From Halobacillus ihumii (lineage in GTDB: Bacteria; Bacillota; Bacilli; Bacillales; Halobacillaceae), in the NCBI RefSeq assembly GCF_902726645.1, contig NZ_CACVAO010000001.1, positions 3,606,636-3,670,635 on the forward strand: 64,000 nt of DNA. The letters are read 5' to 3'. The position numbers and the translations under genes are program-made. The notes beneath the pieces were generated by a model. That model was not told the DNA's origin. It saw nothing but the letters and a program-made list of their open reading frames with translations, and did not search any database. Position 1 is the first letter of the stretch; the number at the start of each line of letters is the position of its first letter. Below are positions 36,524-44,695 of this stretch, piece after piece.

Positions 36524-37417
36524 ATGAGAAGAAAAGATTCTGATAAAGAACGACACATCTTAATAACAGCGATGAAACTTTTCTCATCTAAAAATTATAA
36601 TCGGACTTCTATGCAGGAAATTGCGGATAGCTGCGGGATTTCAAAGGGGAGTCTGTATGTTTACTTCAAGTCAAAAGAGGATTTGCTTTTAAATATTCTC
36701 AAGTATTACTTTCAATATATCGAAGATCAAATCAGGATGGTTGAGCAAGATGAGTCCTTGTCACCAAAGGAAAAATTCTCAAAGGAAATTGAAATTAAAT
36801 TAGGTCATTATATTGAAAATCAAGAGTTTTACAGACTGCAGGGGCAGGAAATTTCGGGGCTGTCTGATAAAAACATTTACCGGTATTTGCACCAACAAAA
36901 TATTGATCAGGTGAAATGGTTTGAGCAATATTTAATCAAAATTTACGGGGATCAAATCAAACCCTACGCTGCAGATGGAGCCTTCTTTTTTATAGGGATG
37001 ATTAGACAATACATGGAATTGATAGTCTTGAATCAGTTTCCGTTACATATAAAAAAGGTTGTTCGATTTTTAATGATTCAAATTGACTCTATAATCAAAG
37101 GGTTGTCGGACCGTGATGTTGAGCCGTTAATGAACGAAAATTTATGGGCTTTATACTTGGAAGAAGCGAGTGAGGAAAAGATCCATCCGCTTGAATTGAT
37201 CAAGCAAATGAAGCATCAGGTAAAAGACGAGTCGGTTCCCGAAACTCAAGGTGAGGAAGCGATTCAATCTCTAACCATCATGGAACAAGAGCTGATGAAT
37301 ATGCAGCCGAGATCAGCTATTCTGAAGGGGATGCTTCGTAACCTTGAACCGATTGATTCGTTAGAGAAGTCAAGGTTGAAGCTTGCCGACAGTCTACAGC
37401 TGAACGGGAAAAAATGA
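36524..37417 (+). CDS. TetR-family regulator, long C-terminal extension
   Basis: A 297-residue protein, longer than the usual 190-220. The TetR helix-turn-helix is clear (TSMQEIADSCGISKGSLYVYFKSKEDLL). The ligand domain carries a helical C-terminal tail of about 90 residues. It faces a P450 gene across a shared terminator and is divergent from YhdN. A FatR-like role sensing fatty acids is possible but unproven. The ATG at 36524 has GAGGTGG upstream. Confidence 0.88.
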   Translation: MRRKDSDKERHILITAMKLFSSKNYNRTSMQEIADSCGISKGSLYVYFKSKEDLLLNILKYYFQYIEDQIRMVEQDESLSPKEKFSKEIEIKLGHYIENQEFYRLQGQEISGLSDKNIYRYLHQQNIDQVKWFEQYLIKIYGDQIKPYAADGAFFFIGMIRQYMELIVLNQFPLHIKKVVRFLMIQIDSIIKGLSDRDVEPLMNENLWALYLEEASEEKIHPLELIKQMKHQVKDESVPETQGEEAIQSLTIMEQELMNMQPRSAILKGMLRNLEPIDSLEKSRLKLADSLQLNGKK

Positions 37418-37431
37418 TGTAATTCCTGAAA

Positions 37432-37472
37432 GGGCCAAGGTGAAAATATGATTTCACCTTGGCCCGTTTTGT
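37432..37472. terminator. Bidirectional hairpin terminator
   Basis: GGGCCAAGGTGAAA pairs with TTTCACCTTGGCCC around a 6-base loop, followed by GTTTTG. Confidence 0.88.
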
Positions 37473-37481
37473 AAGTGCCGT

Positions 37482-38714
37482 CTATTTATACACGTTTATT
37501 GGAAGATGAGTTAAAGACTGCCCAGGAGCTGAGCTTGTTAAATGTTCCTCTAAATCAAACGATTCTACAGGTTTGATTCGAGAAAACTTTTGTAAAAATG
37601 TCTTTAAAGCGATCGTTAATTCTAATCGTGCTAGAGGTGCGCCCAGACAAAAATGCGGGCCTTTTCCGAAAGTTAAATGTTTCTTGTTGTTTGCTCGATG
37701 AATATTGAGAGAGAACGGGTCGTCAAACATGTCTTCATCAAGATTGGCCGCACTCATCCAAGCAACGACAACATCCCCTTCTTTTAGTTCATGCCCTAAC
37801 AAGTTGTTGTCTTTTTTAACGGTGCGGTCCCGCTTTGAGCTTTGAAAACGATAGCGAAGCATTTCTTCTACAGCTTTTGGAACCAATTCGACATCATTTC
37901 GAAGCTCTTCATAGAGAGATGGATCATCGTAAAGCAATGCATAAAAGGAATTCGCCAGCGCGTGACTCGTTGTTTCAACACCTGCCCCTAAAATAGCCAT
38001 CGTCGTTCGGACAATTTCATCATCGGTAAACTTCTCACCGTCTACTTCAGATTTTATTAAGTCAGAGATGATATCCTCAGCTGGATTTGATCGTTTCTCA
38101 ACAACAATAGGGTAGAGGTATTGGTAATATTCTTTGGCAGCAGCTTGTTTTTTCAGATCCATTTCCTCTTGGTTTTCTTTGTCAAAAGGCTGGAATAGGA
38201 TATCAACCCAGTGTTTAAACTTTGATTGATCTTCTATAGGCACCCCAAATAATTCTGTGATCACCATGCTCGGCAAAGGGGCTGCCAATGCTTCTACGAT
38301 ATCAACAGTAGAGTTTTCTTCAATGTCTTCCACGAGTTCGGCAGCAATCCGCTCAATGCGAGGCTCCCAATTTTTTAAACTGCGAGGTGTAAAAGCTGCC
38401 GCTAATAAGGAACGTCTTTTTCGGTGATTCGGTGGATCAACCATCGTTACGTTGACAGCATCGGGAATCGATCCTTCTTTGTTATTGGCCCCCACAGGAA
38501 TGGTTGTCCTAGATCCCTCACTTGAAAAGACCTCATAGTTACTTAATACTTCTTTTACGTGCTCATATTTAAAAACATGCCACGTATTCGTTTCCTCATT
38601 GTAATAAACAGGGTAATTGTTGAGCATTTTTTTGTACCAATCAAGTGGAAAAAACTCTTCTGCACGTGTCTGAAACGATTTGACTTCTTTCAGTGAGATG
38701 ACTTCTTTATTCAT
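37482..38714 (-). CDS. Cytochrome P450 (class I, CYP107/109-like)
   Basis: A 410-residue soluble P450. The heme ligand is in FGKGPHFCLGAPLARLE, the oxygen-activating I-helix is GAGVETTSHAL, and the K-helix ExxR is in VEEMLRYR. It depends on separate electron donors, and a ferredoxin gene lies 105 bases upstream on the same strand. Relatives hydroxylate fatty acids or terpenoid/steroid compounds; the substrate here is unknown. Confidence 0.93.
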   Translation of the reverse strand: MNKEVISLKEVKSFQTRAEEFFPLDWYKKMLNNYPVYYNEETNTWHVFKYEHVKEVLSNYEVFSSEGSRTTIPVGANNKEGSIPDAVNVTMVDPPNHRKRRSLLAAAFTPRSLKNWEPRIERIAAELVEDIEENSTVDIVEALAAPLPSMVITELFGVPIEDQSKFKHWVDILFQPFDKENQEEMDLKKQAAAKEYYQYLYPIVVEKRSNPAEDIISDLIKSEVDGEKFTDDEIVRTTMAILGAGVETTSHALANSFYALLYDDPSLYEELRNDVELVPKAVEEMLRYRFQSSKRDRTVKKDNNLLGHELKEGDVVVAWMSAANLDEDMFDDPFSLNIHRANNKKHLTFGKGPHFCLGAPLARLELTIALKTFLQKFSRIKPVESFDLEEHLTSSAPGQSLTHLPINVYK

Positions 38715-38818
38715 AAAAATAGCTGTCTCCCATCAAAAATTATCCTCACAATTGGTTGAACACTACGAGTCTCTGTTTTTCCTTACAAATAACTTTGAGA
38801 AAAGTGAATCATAACGAC

Positions 38819-39055
38819 TTAATCTTGCTCCGAAAAAGGGTGATCGGCTACCTTGATTGCATCCGTGGGGCATTCCTCTAAGGCGTCTTCCAGTTGTTCA
38901 ACTTTATCCTCGGATATAGGGACAGATCCTTGATTCTGGTCTGTTTTGACGAATGCTAATCCCTCATCGTCAAGATCGAAAATATCTGGAGCCAAGCCCT
39001 CACAATTACCACAGCCGATACAAGCTTCCTGATCAATAATCGCGTATTTTGCCAC
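38819..39055 (-). CDS. fer: [4Fe-4S] ferredoxin (Bacillus Fer type)
   Basis: A 78-residue ferredoxin resembling B. subtilis Fer: MAKYAIIDQEACIGCGNC, PDIFDLDDEGLAFV and LEECPTDAIKVAD. Four cysteines (CxxCxxC and a late CP) hold one cluster. GTG 39055 is chosen, since GGGAGG lies seven bases ahead. Its position before the P450 gene suggests it is the P450 redox partner. The upstream gap to 39295 contains an inverted repeat TGAC-N6-GTCA at 39137-39150 and no gene. Confidence 0.92.
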   Translation of the reverse strand: MAKYAIIDQEACIGCGNCEGLAPDIFDLDDEGLAFVKTDQNQGSVPISEDKVEQLEDALEECPTDAIKVADHPFSEQD

Positions 39056-39295
39056 CGCAAAACCTCCCACCTTTCTCAGTTTTTCTTTGTCAAACTTGTC
39101 TCTTTATTCGTCATTTTGACTTAATGGTTCTATTTTTGACCAACAAGTCATTTATACCGTAACACACGAATTAATTCTCCATCATGAGTCTTTCGAATAG
39201 TTTTTGAATCAGGTTTATGCTCGTATTAGGGGAATATAGGAAGGAGTCTTTTCGTAAATTTGGGACATAGGTAACACAGAAGGAAATGATACAAA

Positions 39296-39329
39296 AAAAG
39301 GTGGCTGACTCAGCAGTCAGCCACCTTTT
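39296..39329 (-). terminator. Hairpin terminator
   Basis: AAAAGGTGGCTGAC pairs with GTCAGCCACCTTTT and gives a U-run on the minus strand. Confidence 0.88.
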
Positions 39330-39334
39330 ATAAT

Positions 39335-39661
39335 CTAATCCTCAATGTCCTTTTCAACCATATGTTTCAACATAGAAAGCTTATTATCCCAGAACTTCTC
39401 GAAGTAGGAGACCCATTCTTGCACTTCCAGTAATTGGGCAGGCTGAAGAGAATAAATTTTTTCACGACCTGATTTGCGATCAGTTACGAGATCGGCATCT
39501 GCTAAAACATTCAAGTGCTTCACAATCGCTGTACGACTGATTGAAAAATGACTGCCTATCTCTTTTATGGAAGAGTCATTTTTCGCAAGCAGTTCCAGCA
39601 TTTCTCTTCTTGAGGGATCGGCAATAGCCTGATAGACATCATGCTTAGGTGCCGCCGTCAT
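39335..39661 (-). CDS. ArsR-family repressor of the SRPBCC operon
   Basis: A 108-residue winged-helix protein (ADPSRREMLELLAKNDSSIKEIG, SRTAIVKHLNVLADADLV). It follows the SRPBCC gene with a TGATG stop-start overlap, so the two are translated together. This ArsR/SRPBCC pairing is common in Firmicutes and is usually autoregulated through a site like the one at 40109-40147. Confidence 0.9.
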   Translation of the reverse strand: MTAAPKHDVYQAIADPSRREMLELLAKNDSSIKEIGSHFSISRTAIVKHLNVLADADLVTDRKSGREKIYSLQPAQLLEVQEWVSYFEKFWDNKLSMLKHMVEKDIED

Positions 39662-40089
39662 CAACCCTCGACAACCTTTCGCAATCTTTCATTGAGGATG
39701 CTTTCCCAGCCATTATTCATCGTATTACGTGTATCCAAATGAGTTTTGTCTGTTGGACGCATCTTATCATCGGGGTGGCCCCAACCCGCGTGAATTAACG
39801 TAAATTCCGTTTTCCCCTCAACTTCTTCTAATAAAAAATGTACGACCCAGCCCTGATCTCCCCAGGAAAAGGAAAGTTCCTTAGGCGGGTTTACCGTAAA
39901 GACTTTACAGGAGGATGTTTCAAAAGGCGATTCAAGATAAAACTCATGTCCTTCAACAGGCTTTAAATTATTGGGCATAAACCATTCTGCCATGCCTTCT
40001 GCAGAAGAGACCGCTTGCCACACTTTTTCTATGGGGGCATCAAAGGTAACTTGTTTCTTAATTTCTGGTACTGTTTGATTTTGATCCAT
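39661..40089 (-). CDS. SRPBCC (AHSA1-like) domain protein
   Basis: A 142-residue START-like protein (VTFDAPIEKVWQAVSSAEGMAEWFMPNN, FSWGDQGWVVHFLLEEVEGKTEFTLIHAGWG). The fold has a deep hydrophobic pocket for small ligands. The ATG at 40089 has AGGAGG upstream. The function is unknown; it is probably under control of its ArsR partner. Confidence 0.9.
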   Translation of the reverse strand: MDQNQTVPEIKKQVTFDAPIEKVWQAVSSAEGMAEWFMPNNLKPVEGHEFYLESPFETSSCKVFTVNPPKELSFSWGDQGWVVHFLLEEVEGKTEFTLIHAGWGHPDDKMRPTDKTHLDTRNTMNNGWESILNERLRKVVEG

Positions 40090-40108
40090 ACGTAACCTCC
40101 TAAATATA

Positions 40109-40147
40109 ACACCATTTGGTTCCATTTGAATTATAACACCAAATGGT
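40109..40147. promoter_or_regulatory. Operator of the SRPBCC-ArsR operon
   Basis: ACCATTTGGT (40111-40120) and ACCAAATGGT (40138-40147) are exact inverted copies 17 bases apart, directly upstream of the operon. Confidence 0.7.
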
Positions 40148-40356
40148 TATATGTCAATTTGAGATAGTGCGGAGTCATGCTTCAGGAAAAGCTAGATACC
40201 AGAAATAGACTTATCTAATTGCTGGTGGGTATTGTGAGAAAGAACCATGTCAATTATTTTTTTGATGTGTGATAGAATGAAGCTCAAGCTTATAAACGTT
40301 TTGTTTGATTAAAAATAACTCAGCAGGAACTTTAAAGAGGAGGGGGAGTTTGCAAA

Positions 40357-41112
40357 GTGAAGTTAAACCAAGACACACAGTATATAAAAAGTCTCAAATT
40401 AAAACCTGAAGATCTACCCTCATATGAGACTTTCCCTTTTAGTTTACCTGTGATCAAAAATTTTACGGAACTGTTTTTCCATCCCAATGTTACATATATT
40501 GTTGGGGAAAACGGCATGGGAAAATCAACACTTCTTGAAGCTATCGCCATAAAGTTTGGGTTTAATCCTGAAGGTGGTACACTGAATTTCAATTTTTCAA
40601 GTTATGATTCCCATTCCATCCTCGATCAATACTTGCTTTTGTCTAAAGGGGTGTACAGGCCTAAAGATAGCTTTTTCTTTAGGGCTGAAACATTCTACAA
40701 TCTTGCAACGAATATTGAGGAATTAGACGAGTTCCCATCTTCAGGACCTAAGATTGTTGATTCATTTGGAGGAAAGTCTCTACACAAACAATCTCATGGA
40801 GAATCTTTTTTTGCAGCCTTTACGAATCGTTTTCAAGGGAATGGATTATATATATTAGATGAGCCCGAAGCTGCACTATCTCCCATAAGACAACTGTCAA
40901 TGCTGACTCGAATCCATGAACTTGTTCAAAAAGGGTCGCAATTTTTAATCTCCACTCATTCCCCAATGATCATGGCTTATCCTAATGCTAAGATTATTGA
41001 ACTTAGTGAAGAAGGAATGAACGAGACACAGCTAGAAAATACAGGGCACTACAGTATAATGAAGCAATTTTTTGAAGATAAAGAGCGATTATTGCATCAT
41101 TTGTTTCAATAA
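40357..41112 (+). CDS. AAA/ABC-type ATPase of unknown role
   Basis: A 251-residue soluble ATPase. Walker A is GENGMGKST, the signature-like segment is HGESFFAAF, Walker B is LYILDEPEAALS and the H-loop is STHSP. It belongs to the small predicted ATP-binding proteins of the AAA_23/SMC-like type, with no membrane partner beside it. The GTG start has GAGGAGGGGG about nine bases upstream. The 200 bases before it hold no gene. Confidence 0.85.
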   Translation: MKLNQDTQYIKSLKLKPEDLPSYETFPFSLPVIKNFTELFFHPNVTYIVGENGMGKSTLLEAIAIKFGFNPEGGTLNFNFSSYDSHSILDQYLLLSKGVYRPKDSFFFRAETFYNLATNIEELDEFPSSGPKIVDSFGGKSLHKQSHGESFFAAFTNRFQGNGLYILDEPEAALSPIRQLSMLTRIHELVQKGSQFLISTHSPMIMAYPNAKIIELSEEGMNETQLENTGHYSIMKQFFEDKERLLHHLFQ

Positions 41113-41180
41113 TTAAAAGTATTAAGACGTAAAAAGAACCTTTATCGCCGCGAACGGTAAAGGTTCTGAATCTGTCAAAA

Positions 41181-41202
41181 GAAGGGGGAATATTCCCCCT
41201 TC
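41181..41202. repeat. Perfect 22-base palindrome
   Basis: The half GAAGGGGGAAT is followed by its exact complement ATTCCCCCTTC with no loop. A separate hairpin (GAACCTTTATCG/CGGTAAAGGTTC) lies just upstream and may end the ATPase gene. Confidence 0.7.
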
Positions 41203-41271
41203 CACACCATTATCTTACGTTTATCATTCCCTCTTTATTCAATAATTGCAAGAAAAGGAGTGATTGGTCAT

Positions 41272-41364
41272 ATGCTGACACTTGCTTTCATTATCTCGAT
41301 TATTGCTTTAATTATTTCAATAATAACCCTAAATATCTCTTTGAAAAAACGTAAGAATGACTAA
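41272..41364 (+). CDS. Candidate 30-residue membrane peptide
   Basis: ATG 41272 encodes MLTLAFIISIIALIISIIT, a single hydrophobic helix, then NISLKKRKND, a basic tail. AAAAGGAGTG lies about 11 bases upstream and a terminator follows at 41416. The size and topology fit a small regulatory membrane peptide or toxin-like peptide; no family is recognised. Confidence 0.55.
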   Translation: MLTLAFIISIIALIISIITLNISLKKRKND

Positions 41365-41415
41365 TGATTTTTTTTCAAATGAACCAGTACTATTAATGTC
41401 TCACCATAAATGGTA

Positions 41416-41446
41416 AACACGAGCGCTTCTATTGCTCGTGTTTTTT
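41416..41446 (+). terminator. Hairpin terminator
   Basis: AACACGAGC pairs with GCTCGTGTT, followed by TTTTTT. Confidence 0.88.
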
Positions 41447-41479
41447 GTTAATTATGGCGTGGGAGCATTTGATTCAAGA

Positions 41480-41702
41480 TCAACTATCCAAAGGAATATC
41501 TAGAAAACGTTCATATTTTTGCTTTGTGACGTTTAGTTCATAGATTCTAACAAAATTGACTGTGAAACTGGGGTAAGGAGTTAATTCCTTGTTTGCTGAT
41601 AGTTCCATATCTTTTAACTGTTGCTTTGAGAGACCAAAGACTCAATACGTTTCAAGTATTCTTCTGGCGGCACGATGCCGATAAAGTACTCCTTTTCCAA
41701 GC
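41480..41702 (-). pseudogene. 2'-5' RNA ligase family pseudogene, internally deleted
   Basis: On the minus strand a TTG start gives MEKEYFIGIVPPEEYLKRIE, the typical N-terminus. After a stop and frame change the C-terminus appears as LTPYPSFTVNFVRIYELN and YERFLDIPLDS-stop. The middle, which carries the two HxT/S catalytic motifs in this family, is gone. Only about 220 of an expected 520 bases remain. The surrounding gap 41447-41819 shows nothing else. Confidence 0.6.
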
Positions 41703-41819
41703 TTCTCAACCCTTTTTCTCTTATAAGTATGTTATTATCTTACCAGAAAATGCAATTTGAATTTCATATTTGAGAGTACGAATGAAATAGATAAGCAAAA
41801 CAGGAGAGGAGGGGACAGG

Positions 41820-42737
41820 ATGTATTCCTATCTATTTATGGTGCTGGTGGTCATTATATATGCTGGCAATATTCTTATTGGAAAAGCTATTAACGATTTA
41901 CCTCCGTTTACGATTGCTTTCATCCGACTGCTGATTGCCTTCCTCGTTTTATTCCCACTTGGATATAAAAAGGCATGGAAATATCGGTTAACTTTTTGGG
42001 AAAATAAACAACCGTTCTTAATCATGGCCTTGGCTGGGATCACCTTTTTCAACACGTTTATTTACGGTGCCTTGCAGTTCACAACAGCCACAAACGTGTC
42101 TGTATTAGAAAGCGTGATACCTGTTGTGACGGTTATTATTAGTTCCTTTTTGTTAAAAGAAAAATTGAGCTTTATACAATGGTCGGGGATCATGCTCTCC
42201 TTACTTGGAGCTGTGTGGGTGGTGTTGGATGGCAGGTTATTTCAACTCACATCTATGGCTTGGAATATCGGTGATGGTCTAATGATTGGATCGATTGTGT
42301 CCTGGGCGGTTTATTCAGTCTATGTGAAGCAGTACATGCATCTATTTCCATCGTTCGCTGCCATCCTTCTCATGACAGGTATTTCGGTTGTCCTATTATT
42401 CCCGGTTGTGTTAATCGAATGGTGGGTGACAGGAGTCCCTTCATTTAATGGGTCAAGTCATGTGTTAGGGCTGTTGTATCTAGGAATTTTTCCTTCCTTT
42501 ATAGCGTTAATTTTGTATAATCGAGCAGTTGATGCACTTGGACCTTCCAAGGCTTCTGTGTTTCTGAATTTCCTGCCTGTTGTAACGATGGTTGGTGCCT
42601 ATTTCTGGCTTGGGGAAACGATTACAGTTATGCAAATGGCCGGGGCGTTGATTGTGATAGGTGGTGTGATTTTAACGACACAGTTTAATAAACCTAGGCG
42701 GAGAAAAGTAGATTACAAGAAACAGGAAGTCTTATAG
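41820..42737 (+). CDS. EamA/DMT family transporter
   Basis: A 305-residue protein with ten helices in two EamA repeats (IYAGNILIGKAINDLPPFTIAFIR, then ISLGxx-like FPSFIALILYNRAVDALG and ASVFLNFLPVVTMVGAYFWLGE). DMT members export metabolites or amino acids. The cargo is unknown. The ATG at 41820 has AGGAGGGG upstream; the longer upstream start lacks a site. Confidence 0.9.
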   Translation: MYSYLFMVLVVIIYAGNILIGKAINDLPPFTIAFIRLLIAFLVLFPLGYKKAWKYRLTFWENKQPFLIMALAGITFFNTFIYGALQFTTATNVSVLESVIPVVTVIISSFLLKEKLSFIQWSGIMLSLLGAVWVVLDGRLFQLTSMAWNIGDGLMIGSIVSWAVYSVYVKQYMHLFPSFAAILLMTGISVVLLFPVVLIEWWVTGVPSFNGSSHVLGLLYLGIFPSFIALILYNRAVDALGPSKASVFLNFLPVVTMVGAYFWLGETITVMQMAGALIVIGGVILTTQFNKPRRRKVDYKKQEVL

Positions 42738-42779
42738 TTATGAACACAAATTCTACAAAGCAGGGTGTTGGGAGGACAG

Positions 42780-43019
42780 ATGTTGCTAAAAATCAGCAGG
42801 TTAATCTTATCAGTACTTTTACTTTCTTTATCGGCGTATAGCCTAATCACCAAAGATTTTAGGTTCCTGTCATTGATGAATTTATTTCTAGGCGGGTTGA
42901 TGATCGTAATGGGAATCGACGAGTTTCAGAAAAACCGAAGAAGTTTCATGGGGTTTTTGTTTATTGGTGCATCTATGTTTGGATTCTATGTTGCGCTACA
43001 GGGATTTCTATTGAATTAG
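42780..43019 (+). CDS. DUF3953-type small membrane protein
   Basis: A 79-residue protein with three hydrophobic helices (LILSVLLLSLSAYSLITKDF, LMNLFLGGLMIVMGIDEFQK, GFLFIGASMFGFYVAL), the DUF3953 pattern. The function is unknown. GGGAGG stands five bases ahead of the ATG. It starts 42 bases after the DMT gene. Confidence 0.8.
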   Translation: MLLKISRLILSVLLLSLSAYSLITKDFRFLSLMNLFLGGLMIVMGIDEFQKNRRSFMGFLFIGASMFGFYVALQGFLLN

Positions 43020-43077
43020 AGGCGTTTCCACGAGGAAGAAATGTAGGAAGTAGTACATAAATGGGGATGAATAGACG

Positions 43078-43650
43078 ATGCTTTTCACTAATGAGAGTGA
43101 TCTTTTACAAATCGTAAAGGAAGACGATCGTATGATGCGTGTCCTGAGAACAGTTAAATCTCTAAACTTACCAGATTGGTGGGTTTGTGCTGGGTTTGTA
43201 CGTTCAAAGATTTGGGATATTCAGCATGGTTACAGTAGGAATACAACATTGCCTGATGTTGATGTAATCTATTTTGATAAAAACAAAGACAAGACGACGG
43301 ATATTCTTATAGAAAAAGAACTTCATACCCTTGAACCGGACATTCCCTGGTCCGTGAAAAATCAAGCAAGAATGCATCTTAAAAGTGGATTACCGCCTTA
43401 CTTATCCTCCGTTGATGCTATATCGAAATTTCCTGAAACAGTGACTTCTTTAGGGCTAAAACTAGATGACGGTTGTCAGATTATCCTAACTGCACCTCAT
43501 GGGTTGGAAGATACTGTTACTATGGAAGTTCAACCTACACCTCTCTATAGGGAAGGAAAAGGACTAGAAATTTATAGAGAGAGAGTGGAAAAGAAAAAGT
43601 GGAAGTCCAAATGGCCAATGGTCGTAGTGATTTACCCAGATAGTCTATGA
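43078..43650 (+). CDS. Nucleotidyltransferase family protein (DUF925/NTP_transf_6)
   Basis: A 190-residue protein with the family motifs WWVCAGFVRSKIWDIQHG and LPDVDVIYFDKN, the acidic pair being the likely metal site, and SSVDAISKFPETVTSLGL. Members are probable nucleotidyltransferases of unknown substrate. It is followed by a HAD gene on the same strand. Confidence 0.88.
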   Translation: MLFTNESDLLQIVKEDDRMMRVLRTVKSLNLPDWWVCAGFVRSKIWDIQHGYSRNTTLPDVDVIYFDKNKDKTTDILIEKELHTLEPDIPWSVKNQARMHLKSGLPPYLSSVDAISKFPETVTSLGLKLDDGCQIILTAPHGLEDTVTMEVQPTPLYREGKGLEIYRERVEKKKWKSKWPMVVVIYPDSL

Positions 43651-43745
43651 TCTTTTCATAACGTTCTACAAATCAATCTGACTAAATTGCTATCCAAAAG
43701 CAGATGCAAGAAGAAAAGGTGATTAATAGAGGAGCGTGGATTTAT

Positions 43746-44402
43746 TTGATCAAGGCTATCCTATTTGATTTAGACGGCACTTTATTAGACAGAGACGCTT
43801 CATTAAAGATATTTATAGACAAACAATATGAGCGATCCATTGAATGGCTGGGGCACATTCCAAAGCAACATTACATAAGAAGGTTTATTGAACTTGACAA
43901 CAGAGGGTACGTTTGGAAAGACAAAGTGTATCAACAACTAGTGAGGGAGTATGATATTGCCGACATAACATGGGAAGAACTGCTTCAAGATTATCTCGAT
44001 CATTTTAAAGTGAGCTGTGTGCCGTTTCCAAACCTTATTTGGACGTTGGAGCAATTAAAAAAACGGAACTTTATGATCGGAATCATTACTAATGGTAAGG
44101 GACAGTTTCAAATGGATAATATTAAGGTTTTAGGGCTCGAAAAGTATACTGATATTATCCTCATCTCAGAATGGGAAGGGGTGAAAAAGCCTGATCCAAT
44201 TATTTTCAAGAGAGCGTTAGCCCAATTGAATGTCTTGCCAGAAGAAAGTATATTTGTTGGCGATCACCCTGAAAAAGATGTTCAAGCTGCACAAAGAATT
44301 GGAATGAAAGGTGTTTGGAAAAGGGACCATCATTGGGCTGGAGATTTCCAGGCGGATTATATAATTGATGACTTGGCAGAACTACTTACCATTATAAAAT
44401 AG
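43746..44402 (+). CDS. HAD-superfamily hydrolase
   Basis: A 218-residue HAD phosphatase. Motif I is LFDLDGTLLD, motif II is IITNG, motif III is KKPDPIIF and motif IV is FVGDHPEKDVQAA. The helical cap sits between motifs I and II (C1 type). The TTG at 43746 fits the usual MIKAILFDLDGTL start, with AGAGGAG 11 bases upstream. The substrate is unknown. Confidence 0.9.
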   Translation: MIKAILFDLDGTLLDRDASLKIFIDKQYERSIEWLGHIPKQHYIRRFIELDNRGYVWKDKVYQQLVREYDIADITWEELLQDYLDHFKVSCVPFPNLIWTLEQLKKRNFMIGIITNGKGQFQMDNIKVLGLEKYTDIILISEWEGVKKPDPIIFKRALAQLNVLPEESIFVGDHPEKDVQAAQRIGMKGVWKRDHHWAGDFQADYIIDDLAELLTIIK

Positions 44403-44432
44403 GAAATATAAAGGGATTTTATTTCATTTTAA

Positions 44433-44472
44433 CAGGCGACCTTGCACTTTTCTGGCAAGGTCGCCTGCTTTT
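44433..44472 (+). terminator. Hairpin terminator
   Basis: CAGGCGACCTTGC pairs with GCAAGGTCGCCTG, then CTTTTG. Confidence 0.9.
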
Positions 44473-44518
44473 GTCCTTTATTTTCGAGAAGTCATTTCAA
44501 AAAAGGGTGGTATATTGC

Positions 44519-44650
44519 GTTAGGGAGCTATGCCTCTGGGTTAGGTCGTTATCGGTTAGCGTTAGGGAGCTATAACCTTCAGTTAGGACGTTATCCCTTC
44601 ACGTTACGGAGGTATCTTGCTGAGTTAGGGCATTATCTTTTTCTTGGCAA
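44519..44650. repeat. 21-bp degenerate tandem repeat, six units plus
   Basis: GTTAGG-like units start at 44519, 44540, 44561, 44582, 44603 and 44624, exactly 21 bases apart. On the plus strand they encode heptads LGSYASG, LGRYRLA, LGSYNLQ, LGRYPFT, LRRYLAE, LGHYLF. There is no convincing ribosome site. It lies in a convergent gene gap, as does the array at 3061. Confidence 0.85.
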
Positions 44651-44695
44651 AACGTTAAACGTAAAGTGACCACTATTGAGCACTGCACCCTCATT

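Noticed and set aside
37425..37470. AAAGGGCCA as another border repeat
   Set aside because: It is simply the left arm of a perfect terminator stem (GGGCCAAGGTGAAA).
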